NCBI RefSeq assembly: GCF_963555915.1
Contig: NZ_CAUVXL010000099.1
Coordinates: 1 to 22,043, forward strand
Origin: Protofrankia sp963555915
GTDB lineage: Bacteria > Actinomycetota > Actinomycetes > Frankiales > Frankiaceae
Length of the DNA stretch: 22,043 nt
Reading direction: 5' to 3'
Shown: one piece after another, positions 14,669 through 22,043 of the stretch
Position numbering within the stretch: position 1 is the first letter of the stretch
Layout: every line of letters starts with the position of its first letter
The notes under the pieces: model-generated
The model's input: the letters and a program-made list of their open reading frames with translations, nothing else
The model's database searches: none
Told to the model about the DNA's origin: nothing
Program-made: the position numbers and the translations under genes

Positions 14669-15577
14669 TGGGCCGCCGGGCTCGGCCTGCTCGGCCAGGA
14701 ACCGTTCCAACGCGGCACCGAGCTCATCGGCTGTGGGCAGTGGCCCGGTCGTAGCCGCCGGTAGGTTCGTGCTCTCGCGGCCGCGCATGAACGCGTCGTA
14801 CTGTTCCTCGAGCGCTTGGACGAGTGCGGCGGCTTCACCCCCGTCCTCCAGCTGCTGGTTGACGTTGTCGCGGACGGCCGCTGCCGCCGTGCGCAACTCG
14901 TCCAGCGGCAGGAGCAGACCGGTCGCCTTGGACACCGCCGTGAGCAGCGTCTCGGCGGCATCGGGATAGTCGGTCTGAGAAAGATAGTGCGGGACGTGGG
15001 CGGCGAAACCCATCGCGTCGCGGCCGTCGCGTCCCAGCTCGTACTCCAACAGGTGGCCGGCGCTGCCCGGTACCTGTACCCGTCGCAGCCATGGCTCGTA
15101 CCCGGTGACCAGGCCCGGTCGGGTCGCGTGGGCGGTGAGCCCGCATGGGCGCGTGTGCGGGATGGCCATCGGGATCGCGTTGAGGCCCACCGTCACCTGG
15201 ATGCCCAGGCGCGTCATGACGGTGCGCACCGCGGCGGTGAACCGTTTCCACTGCAGGTCGGGCTCTGGACCGCACAGCAGCAGGAACGCGGTGCCGGCAC
15301 TGTCGTTCAGCGCATACAGCCCGAGCACGGGTTCTTCGTAGTGTTCCCAGTGGTCCTCAACGAAGATCATAGCGGGTCGTCGGGACCGGTAGTCGAGCAG
15401 CTGGTCCACATCGAAGGTCACGACCAGCCGGTGCTCCAGAGCGCTCAGTAGATGTTGGCCGGCGAGGCGAACCGCCCCACCGGCGTCGACAACCCCGGTC
15501 AGCGCCTCCACCAGCACGGGCCGACCCAGCTCGGGCAGGTCGTCAGCGACCTCGTACAGCTCACTCGGGTCGAGCAC
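14657..15577 (-). CDS. PAC2-family (proteasome assembly chaperone-like) protein
   Basis: The 306-residue protein matches the PAC2 family common in actinobacteria. It has the opening LPELGRPVLVEALTGVVDAG then GAVRLAGQHLL, the central AIPHTRP (about 146-152) followed by LTAHAT, and HVPHYL in VPGSAGHLLEYELG...MGFAAHVPHYLSQTDYPDAA. The role in bacteria is not firmly established; actinobacteria have 20S proteasomes, but a chaperone function here is by family analogy only. The C-terminal region from about 230 is helical and charged. GTG 15577 has GAGGAGG upstream with 9-nt spacing. The gene converges on the NADH dehydrogenase gene. Confidence 0.88.
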   Translation of the reverse strand: MLDPSELYEVADDLPELGRPVLVEALTGVVDAGGAVRLAGQHLLSALEHRLVVTFDVDQLLDYRSRRPAMIFVEDHWEHYEEPVLGLYALNDSAGTAFLLLCGPEPDLQWKRFTAAVRTVMTRLGIQVTVGLNAIPMAIPHTRPCGLTAHATRPGLVTGYEPWLRRVQVPGSAGHLLEYELGRDGRDAMGFAAHVPHYLSQTDYPDAAETLLTAVSKATGLLLPLDELRTAAAAVRDNVNQQLEDGGEAAALVQALEEQYDAFMRGRESTNLPAATTGPLPTADELGAALERFLAEQAEPGGPPTP

Positions 15578-15687
15578 TGGTGGAGACCTCCTCGCAGAGT
15601 CCGTCAGGTGGCGTCACCGAGGATGAAGCCACGGCGGTGCTGGTCCATTCCTACCGTTGAGGTCAGTATCCCGCGCCGGTATCCTGA

Positions 15688-15712
15688 CGTGACAGGGTCC
15701 CGTCCTGTCACG
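15688..15712 (-). terminator. Hairpin after the small membrane protein gene
   Basis: A perfect 9-bp stem (CGTGACAGG at 15688-15696, complement at 15704-15712) with a 7-nt loop lies about 110 bp beyond the stop of the minus-strand gene ending at 15821. It could end that transcript before the PAC2 gene. Confidence 0.55.
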
Positions 15713-15766
15713 GTGACGACCGGTGGGTCGTCGAACGGCCGTCTCTGCCAGCGGTCGGTGCCGGAG

Positions 15767-15825
15767 GCGAGTACCGGACGCCGCACGCGAGTGCCAGGCG
15801 CCGCACGCGAGTACCGGACGTCAGT
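15767..15825. repeat. Three diverged 20-bp tandem units
   Basis: Units beginning GCGAGTACCGGACG (15767-15786), GCGAGTGCCAGGCG (15787-15806) and GCGAGTACCGGACG (15807-15825, partial) share GCGAGT and, in the first two, CGCCGCAC. The third runs into the stop codon of the gene ending at 15821. Confidence 0.8.
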
Positions 15826-16069
15826 ACCAGACGTACGCGTTCGCGTGCCACGCGGCCAGGCCGATGACCCACAGCACGATGTCGAGGATGCCGAGGACGA
15901 AGCCTGCGGTCGCCTGCCCGCCGCCGCCACCGCGCCTGCCGCGGGCGCCGAAGACGATCGCCGCGATACCGAACGCAATCCCGACGAAGAAAAGGCCGAC
16001 AATCCCGCAGACCAAGCTGATGGTTCCGTCCCGCTTGGCGGTCGGCGTCCTGGTTGGTCCATAGCTCAT
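15821..16069 (-). CDS. Small membrane protein, DUF4190-like
   Basis: The 82-residue protein has a short polar N-terminus with KRDGTISLVCGIVGL (12-26), which begins the first membrane helix (about 17-41). A Gly/Arg loop (GARGRRGGGGG) follows, then a second helix (about 55-73), and a Trp/Tyr-rich end. This two-helix layout with a KxxG-AxxSL-like entry matches DUF4190 proteins of actinobacteria, whose function is unknown. The frame is open upstream to 16207, but ATG 16069 fits the family start; only a weak GGAA lies upstream. The stop is embedded in tandem repeats. Confidence 0.75.
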   Translation of the reverse strand: MSYGPTRTPTAKRDGTISLVCGIVGLFFVGIAFGIAAIVFGARGRRGGGGGQATAGFVLGILDIVLWVIGLAAWHANAYVWY

Positions 16070-16230
16070 GTGCGGTCTGTTCCCGTGGAACAACGCCGGT
16101 ACACGCCGCGATGGGCGACTATCCGCGAGTGTTTGCTCACAGATGTCGGTCCATCTCGGCGGGTCAACCGTCGGTGATCGATGTCGGTGGCTGATGTCAG
16201 TGATCAATGCCGGCGATCAGTCCGGGTGGG

Positions 16231-18750
16231 TCAGGCGGCGGCGGGCGCCCTAAGGCGATGCAGGGCCGTGGGCAGCTCATCCGAGTGGACCACTGTGAGC
16301 GTCTGGGTCGCTCTGGTCATGGCAACGTAGAGGTCGGCGAGCCCGCGCCGCGAGCCGGCAACAATCGCGCTCGGCTCGACCAGGATGATCGCGTCGAACT
16401 CCAGACCCTTGGACTCCGCCACTGTGAGGACCGCGACGGTGGCGGTGAGCACGTCCACGGTGCCCGCCTTTGTCTCTGCATTGCCGGGCACCGTTTCTGT
16501 GTCGGGCACCGTCTCTGTGTCGGGTACCGTCTCTGTGTCGGGTACCGTCTCTGTGCCGGGCACCGCCTTGGCACTGCCGGCAATGGCATCTGTCGGCTCG
16601 GCCGTGAGTGCCGCGCGTATCCGCTCGGCAAGATCGGTTGGGCAGATCACCGCGACCCTGCCGTCGCCGACATCCTCGGCCGCGCGACTGGCCGCGTCCA
16701 GCGCCGCGGCCACCAGCGTGTCGCCGCCGCGCGTGCCTGTACCGCCACCGCCACCGCCACCGCCATCGGCACCCCCACCGGCGCGGACGCGCAGCGCGAC
16801 CGGATGCCGTCCGGTGGAGCGCACTGAACGCGGTGGCTGCGCGGCCGGGTCCTGCGCGGCGAGCACGTCAGCGGCCACATCCATGATCTCGGCAGGGGTC
16901 CGGTAGTTGACGCTGAGGCGTTCCACCCGCCACCGGTCGCCGATATGCGGGGTCAGCGCTTCGGCCCACGAACGGGCCGCGGCTGGGCTCGCCGCCTGGG
17001 CGAGGTCACCGACGAGGGTGGCCGACCGCATCGGACAGCGCCGCCACAACAGCCGCCACAGCATCGGCGACACTTCCTGGGCCTCGTCGACGATGAGATG
17101 ACCGAAGGTCCAGGACCGGTCGCCGCGAGCGTGTTCGACGGCGCTGCGCCGCTGCCGGGACCCGGACCAGCGCTGCGCCATTCCCGCAGCCATCGCCTCC
17201 GCATCGGCCAGCCCGGCGAGGCCGAGCCCGTCAAGGACCTCGCGTGCGTACTCCCGCTCGGCGCGCTGCTCCCGTTCCGCCTCCCAGTCGGCGAGGTCGG
17301 TGGCGTCGGCGTCGGGATCGCCGAGCAGCTCGGCGGCTTCGTCGAGCAGGGGCACGTCACCGGGCGTCCAGGCGGCACCGGTCGCCCGGTGCAGCAGGTG
17401 CTGCTCATGCCTGGTCAACCTTGCGGCCGGCGCGGCGGCGGCGAGCCTGGCCGGTGTGGCGAACAGGTCGGCGAGTAGATCCTGGGGGGTCAGCCGCGGC
17501 CACAGCGCGTCGATGGCCATCCGGACCGTCCGGTCGGCGCGCAGGTCGGCGGCGATCTCGTCGCGTTCGTCGTCGTCGAGCAAGCCACCGGGAAGGTTCG
17601 CGACAACCTGGTTGGTGAGCGCCGCGACCGTCTCGCGGACGAACACCCGCCGGGCCAGGTTGTGAGGACGGCGGCTGCGCCGCGCCCGAGTCCGAGCGCT
17701 CTCGATGATACGGCGCTCCAGGCGAAGCACGGCGCCGTCGTAGGGGACGTCCACCCCGTGCACCGGGACCTCCTGGCGGTCCTTCACGGCTTCGGCCAGC
17801 AGCCTGGCCATCCGCAGATCCCCCTTGAGGGCGATGACGCGGCCGTCCTCGCCGCCGACGGCGTCGACCCCGGGAAACAGTCGGCTCGGGGTCGCGAAGA
17901 CCACACCCGTCTCACCGAGGGAGGGCAGCACCTGCTCGATGTACCGCAGGAAGGTCGGGCTCGGGCCTACCACCAGGAGGCCGGAGCGGGCGAGCCGCTC
18001 CCGCTCGGTGTAGAGCAGGTAGGCGGCCCGGTGCAGGGCCACCGCGGTCTTGCCGGTGCCCGGTCCGCCGTCGACCACCAGGACGCAGGACGAGTCGGCG
18101 CGGATCACCCTGTCCTGCTCGGCCTGCAGCGTCGCGACGATGTCGTGCATGCGCCCGGATCGGGGTGCGGACAGGGCTTCCAACAACGGCCCGTCGCCGC
18201 TCGATCCGCCGACGGAGCTTCGCGGTATGCCCGTGACGTCGAGGACGTCATCGGTGAACCCGCTGACCTCCCGTCCCTTGATGCGCAGGTGGCGGCGTCG
18301 GGACAGCCCGTGCGGGTCGGCGAGGGTCGCCCGGTAGAAGGCGGTGGCCACCGGGGCCCGCCAGTCGATCAGTATGGGTTCGTGCTCGTCGTCGGACAGT
18401 CCGATACGTCCGATGTAGACGCGTTGGTGGCCGGCGTCGTCCAGCGCACGAGAATCGGTGCCGCCGCCATCCATGGCACCGACGTCCCCTGCACCGAAGT
18501 CCATTGCACCGAAGTCCATTGCACCGAAACACAGCCGTCCCTCGGCCGCGTCGAGCTGGCCGATCCGATCGGAGTACGCGGTGGCGAAGGCGTCCCGCTC
18601 GACCCGTGACTGCGGCGTGCCGGTACCGGGGTCCAGCAGCACGGCGCGCAGCTGCTCGCGGGTTCGGTCGCGCAGGTCATCCAGCCGGCCGTACAGCGTG
18701 TCGACATAGTCCTGCTCGCAGGTGAGCTCCTGCTGGTACGTGGTCGGCAC
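16231..18750 (-). CDS. HelD/HelR-type RNA polymerase-associated motor ATPase
   Basis: This 839-residue superfamily 1 ATPase is of the HelD group, which strips or recycles stalled RNA polymerase; actinobacterial HelR also counters rifampicin. The N-terminal coiled arm (EQDYVDTLYGRLDDLRDRTR, 12-31) is typical of the group. The signature IGRIGLSDDEHEPILIDWRAP (residues 113-133) follows. Walker A GGPGTGKT is at 228-235, Walker B VDEAQEVSP near 555, VNYRTPAEI near 620, and motif VI LYVAMTRATQTL near the end. GTG 18750 has GGGAGG with 7-nt spacing. Two low-complexity inserts are odd: GAMDFGAMDFGAGD (76-89) and four PDTETV-like units near 731-755. No clear rifampicin-associated element was seen upstream. 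Confidence 0.9.
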   Translation of the reverse strand: MPTTYQQELTCEQDYVDTLYGRLDDLRDRTREQLRAVLLDPGTGTPQSRVERDAFATAYSDRIGQLDAAEGRLCFGAMDFGAMDFGAGDVGAMDGGGTDSRALDDAGHQRVYIGRIGLSDDEHEPILIDWRAPVATAFYRATLADPHGLSRRRHLRIKGREVSGFTDDVLDVTGIPRSSVGGSSGDGPLLEALSAPRSGRMHDIVATLQAEQDRVIRADSSCVLVVDGGPGTGKTAVALHRAAYLLYTERERLARSGLLVVGPSPTFLRYIEQVLPSLGETGVVFATPSRLFPGVDAVGGEDGRVIALKGDLRMARLLAEAVKDRQEVPVHGVDVPYDGAVLRLERRIIESARTRARRSRRPHNLARRVFVRETVAALTNQVVANLPGGLLDDDERDEIAADLRADRTVRMAIDALWPRLTPQDLLADLFATPARLAAAAPAARLTRHEQHLLHRATGAAWTPGDVPLLDEAAELLGDPDADATDLADWEAEREQRAEREYAREVLDGLGLAGLADAEAMAAGMAQRWSGSRQRRSAVEHARGDRSWTFGHLIVDEAQEVSPMLWRLLWRRCPMRSATLVGDLAQAASPAAARSWAEALTPHIGDRWRVERLSVNYRTPAEIMDVAADVLAAQDPAAQPPRSVRSTGRHPVALRVRAGGGADGGGGGGGGTGTRGGDTLVAAALDAASRAAEDVGDGRVAVICPTDLAERIRAALTAEPTDAIAGSAKAVPGTETVPDTETVPDTETVPDTETVPGNAETKAGTVDVLTATVAVLTVAESKGLEFDAIILVEPSAIVAGSRRGLADLYVAMTRATQTLTVVHSDELPTALHRLRAPAAA
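16485..16556. repeat. Four 18-bp tandem repeats inside the HelD-type gene
   Basis: Four units of CGGG(C/T)ACCGTCTCTGTGT (16485-16502, 16503-16520, 16521-16538, 16539-16556) encode the six-residue repeat PDTETV in frame. A partial fifth copy follows. The repeat number could vary between strains without breaking the frame. Confidence 0.92.
18490..18529. repeat. 15-bp tandem repeats inside the HelD-type gene
   Basis: TGCACCGAAGTCCAT is repeated exactly at 18490-18504 and 18505-18519, with a partial third copy to 18529. In frame it encodes GAMDF units near the N-terminus of the protein. Confidence 0.9.
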
Positions 18751-18974
18751 CTGGGGTCCTCCCGGCTTGTGCGGTGTGACTGTGCTGTCCGCGTGATTAC
18801 GCTCCGTTCGCGGGCATCCGCACGGGCGTTGGGAACGGCGATGCGAACGTCGAGCTTATGCGGCCGGGCACCCCGAGCGTCCGGCCCGCTGGTCCGGGCC
18901 TGGTCACATGGGCCCGCGCGATCAGCCGGCGAGGATTTCCCGCCGGCAACCATCCACACGAATCATGATCCGTG

Positions 18975-19031
18975 CGAGTTTGTCGTTGTGTACGCTATTT
19001 CCCCAAAAAAGCGTATACAACGACAAGCTCG
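18975..19031. repeat. 22-bp AT-rich hairpin
   Basis: The arms 18975-18996 and 19010-19031 are complementary over 22 positions, except for two that would be G-U pairs in RNA. The left arm contains TTGTCGTTGTGTACGCT; the right contains AGCGTATACAACGACAA. The 13-nt loop ATTTCCCCAAAAA could add three more pairs. It stands out as relatively AT-rich in GC-rich surroundings, upstream of the HelD-type gene and beyond the accessory cluster. It could be a strong terminator, a regulator or recombinase site, or a mobile-element end. I see no gene in 18751-19346 otherwise. Confidence 0.85.
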
Positions 19032-19346
19032 GGCCGATCTTCTCCGTTTAGAACGTTAGAGAGCAATCGTGTCTGTGGTGCGCTCGAAGGCCTGGGTAGC
19101 ACCGGTAGGGCGGCTCAGTCCCGCCGCCCTTGGAGGTGACGCGGGCGCGTTTGCTTGCGTGTCGAGGTCGGTGATGTCGAGAGTCCACGGTTGGGGTGTC
19201 GACCGGGTACCGTCCGGCGGCCTGGCAGTCCGCCGGGGGCCGTGGGCGGCGGGTCTTGATCTGCGCCGTACGTTCAGCCTCAACCGGCATGACTCCAAGC
19301 TCTCTTGTGAGATCGGAGCCTCCGGCGGAGTCAGGGTGATCCAACC

Positions 19347-19724
19347 TCACCCCGCTTGCCATCGGGCACTTCCACAGGGGACGCTCACGATGACGCGGTG
19401 CGGCAACGCCCGGAGTTCGTCCGGGGTGACCGCGACCCCGGCTTCGCGCAAACGTTGCTCGAAGCGCTGCCACTCATGCTCTTCGCCCGTCTCCTCGGCA
19501 TCGTCGGGCAAGACCACGTTGTAGACGTTGCGCACAACGTGGGTGAGCGAGATCCCGCCCAGCTGCGCCGACGTCGTCCACCCCCGGTCGTCCAGGAGCG
19601 TAATTTCACGACCGTCGGACAGCAGCGCGAACTCACGCACTTTGCACGACGTCCCGCCGTCTGAGCCCTCCTTAAGGTCGCCCCAAGCCCCGAGACTCAC
19701 TACAGTTGCTGGACTGGCGTTCAT
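19347..19724 (-). CDS. Unrecognised 125-residue protein
   Basis: The product has regular amino-acid composition and looks like a real soluble protein: SLGAWGDLKEGSDGGTSCKV, LLSDGREITLLDDRGW, then ISLTHVVRNVYNVVLPDDAE and EEHEWQRFEQRLREAGVAVT, ending HRVIVSVPCGSARWQAG. The first half suggests beta structure and the EEHEWQ stretch a helix. I recognise no family. The ATG at 19724 has no clear ribosome site, so the start is uncertain. Its upstream side is close to the IS5-type insertion, with a short orphan reading frame (19749-19839) between them. Confidence 0.6.
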   Translation of the reverse strand: MNASPATVVSLGAWGDLKEGSDGGTSCKVREFALLSDGREITLLDDRGWTTSAQLGGISLTHVVRNVYNVVLPDDAEETGEEHEWQRFEQRLREAGVAVTPDELRALPHRVIVSVPCGSARWQAG

Positions 19725-19839
19725 AAGCCGGACGATATAGGAATCAGCCCGTGCGGCTCGGTCGCGCGTCTGTTGCCGTCAGTCCATTCATCGGCAGCAC
19801 CATCTCCATGCCGACCGGCTCCGCCAGATCCGCCCAGAA

Positions 19840-20672
19840 CTAGAGCGTGTCTGACGGCTCTTTGACGAGATCGCGGAGCCAGATCATGATCGCTGTGACG
19901 GTCAAGGTGCCGTTGAAGACGTAGTCCCGCTTGTCGTAACGGGTGGCCACCGCCCGACATCCTTTCCACTTGTTGACGCACCGCTCGACGGCGTTGCGGC
20001 GGCGGTACTGGGCGGTGTCGAAGGCCCGCGGGCCGCCCGCGGGTCGCCCGCTGGTCGGCCGGCTGGGCGATGGTCGCCTTGATATGGCGCCGCCGCAGGT
20101 AGCAGCGGTTGTCCCGGCTGGAATACGCCTTGTCCCCGCGCAGGCGGTCCGAACGGGTGCGGGCACGGCCCGGCCCCCGCCGCCGGATGCGCAGGCCCGC
20201 CAGCACCGGGACGAACATCGGGCTGTCACCCCGCTGACCCGGCGAGGTCCGCCACGTCAGCGGCCGGGCCCGGTCGTCCGCCAGAAGATGGATTTTGCTG
20301 GTCAGGCCGCCCTGGGAACGCCCAACGCCTCCCGCCCGTCCGGGTCCACCCGTACACCGCCCCCTTTTCCGGGAAGTCGCCCGGCGGCCGGTGCGGCATC
20401 CGGATCGGTGGCATCGGCCTCGATCTGCAGCTCGGTCAGGATGCCGCCCCGGTGCCGTCCGCCGACCAGCGGCGGTGCCGTTCGTACACGGTTTGCCAGT
20501 GGCCGTACCGCTCCGGTAGGTCACGCCAGGGCACGCCGGTGCGGGCCCGGAACAGCACTCCGTTGACCACCGTGCGGTGGTCGGCCCACTGCCCATCGGG
20601 CTCGCCGTTGACCGGCAGCAACGACTCGATCTTCTTCCACTGCGCGTCGGTCAGTTCGTGTCGTCGCACCAT
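19840..20672 (-). pseudogene. IS5-family transposase, frameshifted
   Basis: The coding sequence is spread over at least three frames. The N-terminal part (from ATG 20672) reads ELTDAQWKKIESLLP then GVPWRDLPERYGHWQTVYERHRRW. It breaks after SADGT, and another frame continues ILTELQIEADATDPDA. The next frame has GGLTSKIHLLADD and RGDKAYSSRDNRCYLRRRHIK. The last has YRRRNAVERCVNKWK then ATRYDKRD and ends at a stop overlapping the left terminal repeat. These pieces carry the IS5-type DDE acidic positions (HLLADD, GDKAYSS, VER) but cannot form one protein. Programmed frameshifting would explain at most one shift, so the gene is decayed. Confidence 0.88.
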
Positions 20673-20735
20673 GACAAGCCCATGCCCAACCAGACAGTGA
20701 TCTACGACCCGATTCGAGAGCCGTCAGACACGCTC
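19843..20735. mobile_element. IS5-family insertion sequence with intact ends
   Basis: A perfect 19-bp terminal inverted repeat, GAGCGTGTCTGACGGCTCT at 19843-19861 and its complement at 20717-20735, bounds an 893-bp element. TA flanks both ends (19841-19842 and 20736-20737), consistent with a 2-bp target duplication. The size and transposase fit the IS5 family, probably near the IS427/IS1381-like groups. The ends could still be moved by a related transposase in trans. Confidence 0.88.
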
Positions 20736-20767
20736 TAACCCCGAATTGCCGTGATCAAACGCCCGGC

Positions 20768-21322
20768 TCACCAGTGTGTGCAATTCAGATTCTGGACCGC
20801 CGTGTAGGCCGAGGCTCCCGTACCGATACTCACCGTTATCAAACTGCGCCAGCTCACGGGTGCCACTCCTTCGCATACCTGACGAGCGACAGCGCGATTG
20901 ACGCTGCCGCCACCAGGATAAACATATTTCGATCCGCTCGCCTGATAATGCCAGGTGCCGTCCGAGAAGTACTCGTAAAGGTAGATCGTCACCGTGGCTT
21001 TCGTATTTGGGCAGGTCCCTTGATACCACCAGCCGTGAGCCGAAACGTCCCCTGACGACAGGTGCGCGTAATCGCCATCGACGTATGGCGTGCAGGTGTC
21101 CGCGGAAACTATCCCGCCGCTCGCGTCGGGAGCCAATAAGGGGGCCGACGAGACTGTGCCGGTGTCCGGATACGGATACAGCGCTGGATGTGGAGGAGAC
21201 GCTGGGCCACCGGTAGCAGCGGATGCAACCCCACCGAAACCACCGGATGCCAAGATCGCAACGGCGGCCGCAATGAGTGTCGCAGCATGTCGGATGCTCG
21301 GAAGCTTCATGGTCATGCTCAT
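20768..21322 (-). CDS. Secreted four-cysteine protein of unknown function
   Basis: The 184-residue preprotein starts with a Sec signal peptide: basic SIRHAAT (9-15), hydrophobic LIAAAVAIL (16-24), and a likely cut after ASA (33-35). A Pro-rich linker follows. The mature domain contains four cysteines (77, 104, 150, 181), enough for two disulfides, and aromatic segments GWWYQGTC and VTIYLYEYFSDGTWHY, then GSKYVYPGGGSVNRAVARQVC. Similar hypothetical secreted proteins occur in streptomycetes (from memory). The frame is open to 21367; ATG 21322, 21316 and 21310 are alternatives, none with a strong ribosome site. It lies 30 bp from the IS right end. Confidence 0.78.
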   Translation of the reverse strand: MSMTMKLPSIRHAATLIAAAVAILASGGFGGVASAATGGPASPPHPALYPYPDTGTVSSAPLLAPDASGGIVSADTCTPYVDGDYAHLSSGDVSAHGWWYQGTCPNTKATVTIYLYEYFSDGTWHYQASGSKYVYPGGGSVNRAVARQVCEGVAPVSWRSLITVSIGTGASAYTAVQNLNCTHW

Positions 21323-21409
21323 TTCTGTCAGCGATGCTGCAAACTCTGTTCTCGCGGCCTGCGGCACCTTGCCGGGAATGTCCTTAACTTTCGCCTTTGT
21401 CAGGGTAAG

Positions 21410-21652
21410 CTACGCGTCACTCAAGCGGATAGGGCCACATGGCCGGTTGACAGGCCGCTCATCGCGTGCCGAGTGTCCTACTGTCCGCAGTCGAGCAAGG
21501 CGCGCGGACCAAGCAGGCCCGGTGCTCGGGTCGGTGTCACCAGGGGCAAAGTCCGCGTCGGGGGCGGCGACCACGTCGGGCCTGGGGCCGGCGTAGCGCT
21601 CGAGGCCGCGGACGGAGGCGTGGCGGGAGCGGGCGAGCAGGGTAGGGGTGGT
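21410..21652 (-). pseudogene. C-terminal fragment of a tyrosine recombinase
   Basis: The minus-strand frame reads TPTLLARSRHASVRGLERYA followed by GPRPDVVAAPDAD. His and Tyr are separated by exactly the nine positions seen at the end of tyrosine-recombinase catalytic domains (LGH...Y pattern), so this is the last catalytic block plus tail. The upstream part, with the RKHR residues, should lie to the right of 21652 but is absent there; another gene's sequence begins instead. The frame nominally opens at 21682, but the extra residues are not integrase-like. It cannot be functional. Confidence 0.65.
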
Positions 21653-21654
21653 TG

Positions 21655-22043
21655 GTGCCGGCCTCGGCCTCGACAGCCGCACGCCAGCTCGTCGCGACCG
21701 CCGCCCCCGGCAACCTCAACGACCCAGCATCCTGGCGGTGTAGCCACCCTCATCCCCACGTCCAGGCCCTTATCGACCTGGCGCACGACGACCCGGCTGA
21801 TCCCGACGCCGAACCAGAGCCGTTCCGTGCGCTGCTGGTCGCCGTCACCCACTACCTGCGGGCTTCCGGGCAGACCATCGCTGGCCGCCCTCTCGTCGAG
21901 GCCGCCCACCGCCGTTGGGCGCGAACCCTCGGCGACGACCACCCCGACACCCGGGAGACCGCGCAGCAGCTCGCCGCCGCGACGCGGGTCTCCATTCTCG
22001 ATGCCCCGGTCACAGCGAGTGCACTGGTCGGGTGGTTCACCGG
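21655..22043 (+). pseudogene. TPR-protein sequence, truncated at its 5' end and by the window edge
   Basis: The plus-strand frame is open from just after TAG 21643-21645 to the window end (129 codons from GTG 21655). It encodes LVATAAPGNLNDPASW, HPHVQALIDLAHDD, FRALLVAVTHYLRASGQTIA and RPLVEAAHRRWARTLGDDHP followed by DTRETAQQLA. LGDDHPDT and the helix pairs are typical of tetratricopeptide repeats in large actinobacterial NB-ARC/TPR or FxSxx-type proteins. Such proteins normally carry several hundred residues before this region, so the 5' part is missing; a complete short gene is unlikely. It abuts the recombinase fragment head to head. Confidence 0.6.

Noticed and set aside
18751..18975. 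Search for a rifampicin-associated element upstream of the HelD-type gene
   Set aside because: No inverted repeat resembling the published element was found, so rifampicin induction is not claimed.
19056..19298. 80-codon minus-strand frame between the hairpin and the 125-aa gene
   Set aside because: Some of it (WTLDITDLDTQA) looks protein-like, but there is no ribosome site, an overlapping frame competes, and no family is recognised.
21478..21942. 154-codon minus-strand frame
   Set aside because: It is antisense to the TPR sequence and out of frame with the recombinase fragment.

Overview
The window is high-GC DNA with actinobacterial hallmarks: GTG and TTG starts, a DUF397 protein, a PAC2 protein, a HelD/HelR-type RNA polymerase motor, many small helix-turn-helix proteins, and TPR sequence with LGDDHPDT signatures. 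A Frankia-like actinobacterium fits best, but this is an inference from gene content, not a proof. Two runs of N (2988-3431 and 5989-6393) show that it is a scaffolded draft assembly.

Left accessory part (1-10.4 kb). A tight three-gene plus-strand operon (378-2828) encodes an HTH/P-loop kinase fusion, a guanylate-kinase-like P-loop protein and a short DapA-like aldolase that keeps its Tyr and Lys. A GC hairpin follows it. After an assembly gap comes a CRISPR array of 28 identical 30-nt repeats and 27 spacers (3533-5337). The repeat structure implies transcription on the minus strand, and no cas gene is visible. About 650 bp without a convincing gene, including a perfect 16-bp inverted repeat, lead to the second gap, which removes the 5' half of a tRNA-Val(UAC). 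A GntR/UTRA regulator with a promoter/operator-like upstream region follows, then a doubtful small Cys-containing ORF and a VapBC45-like toxin-antitoxin pair whose toxin apparently starts at CTG. Facing it on the minus strand are tiny genes (a hypothetical protein, DUF397, a CxxCxGxG knuckle protein, a CxxC protein) and the C-terminal remnant of an FxLYD protein. A 13-bp hairpin separates the two convergent sets.

Central, more housekeeping-like part (10.6-18.8 kb). A YefM/RelE-type toxin-antitoxin pair and a class II lysyl-tRNA synthetase lie on the minus strand. Divergent from them is a type II NADH dehydrogenase on the plus strand. A PAC2 protein, a small DUF4190-like membrane protein and a HelD/HelR-type motor ATPase follow on the minus strand. 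Short tandem repeats lie between or inside several of these genes.

Right accessory part (18.8-22.0 kb). It holds a 22-bp, relatively AT-rich hairpin, an unrecognised 125-aa gene, an IS5-family element with intact ends but a multiply frameshifted transposase, and a secreted four-cysteine protein. At the edge, a C-terminal tyrosine-recombinase fragment abuts, head to head, a TPR reading frame that runs off the window. This looks like a recombination scar.

Taken together, an ordinary chromosomal core (lysS, ndh, PAC2, HelD) is flanked by two islands carrying CRISPR, toxin-antitoxin and mobile-element material. The most plausible undescribed system is the HTH-kinase / nucleotide-kinase-like / aldolase operon beside the CRISPR array.
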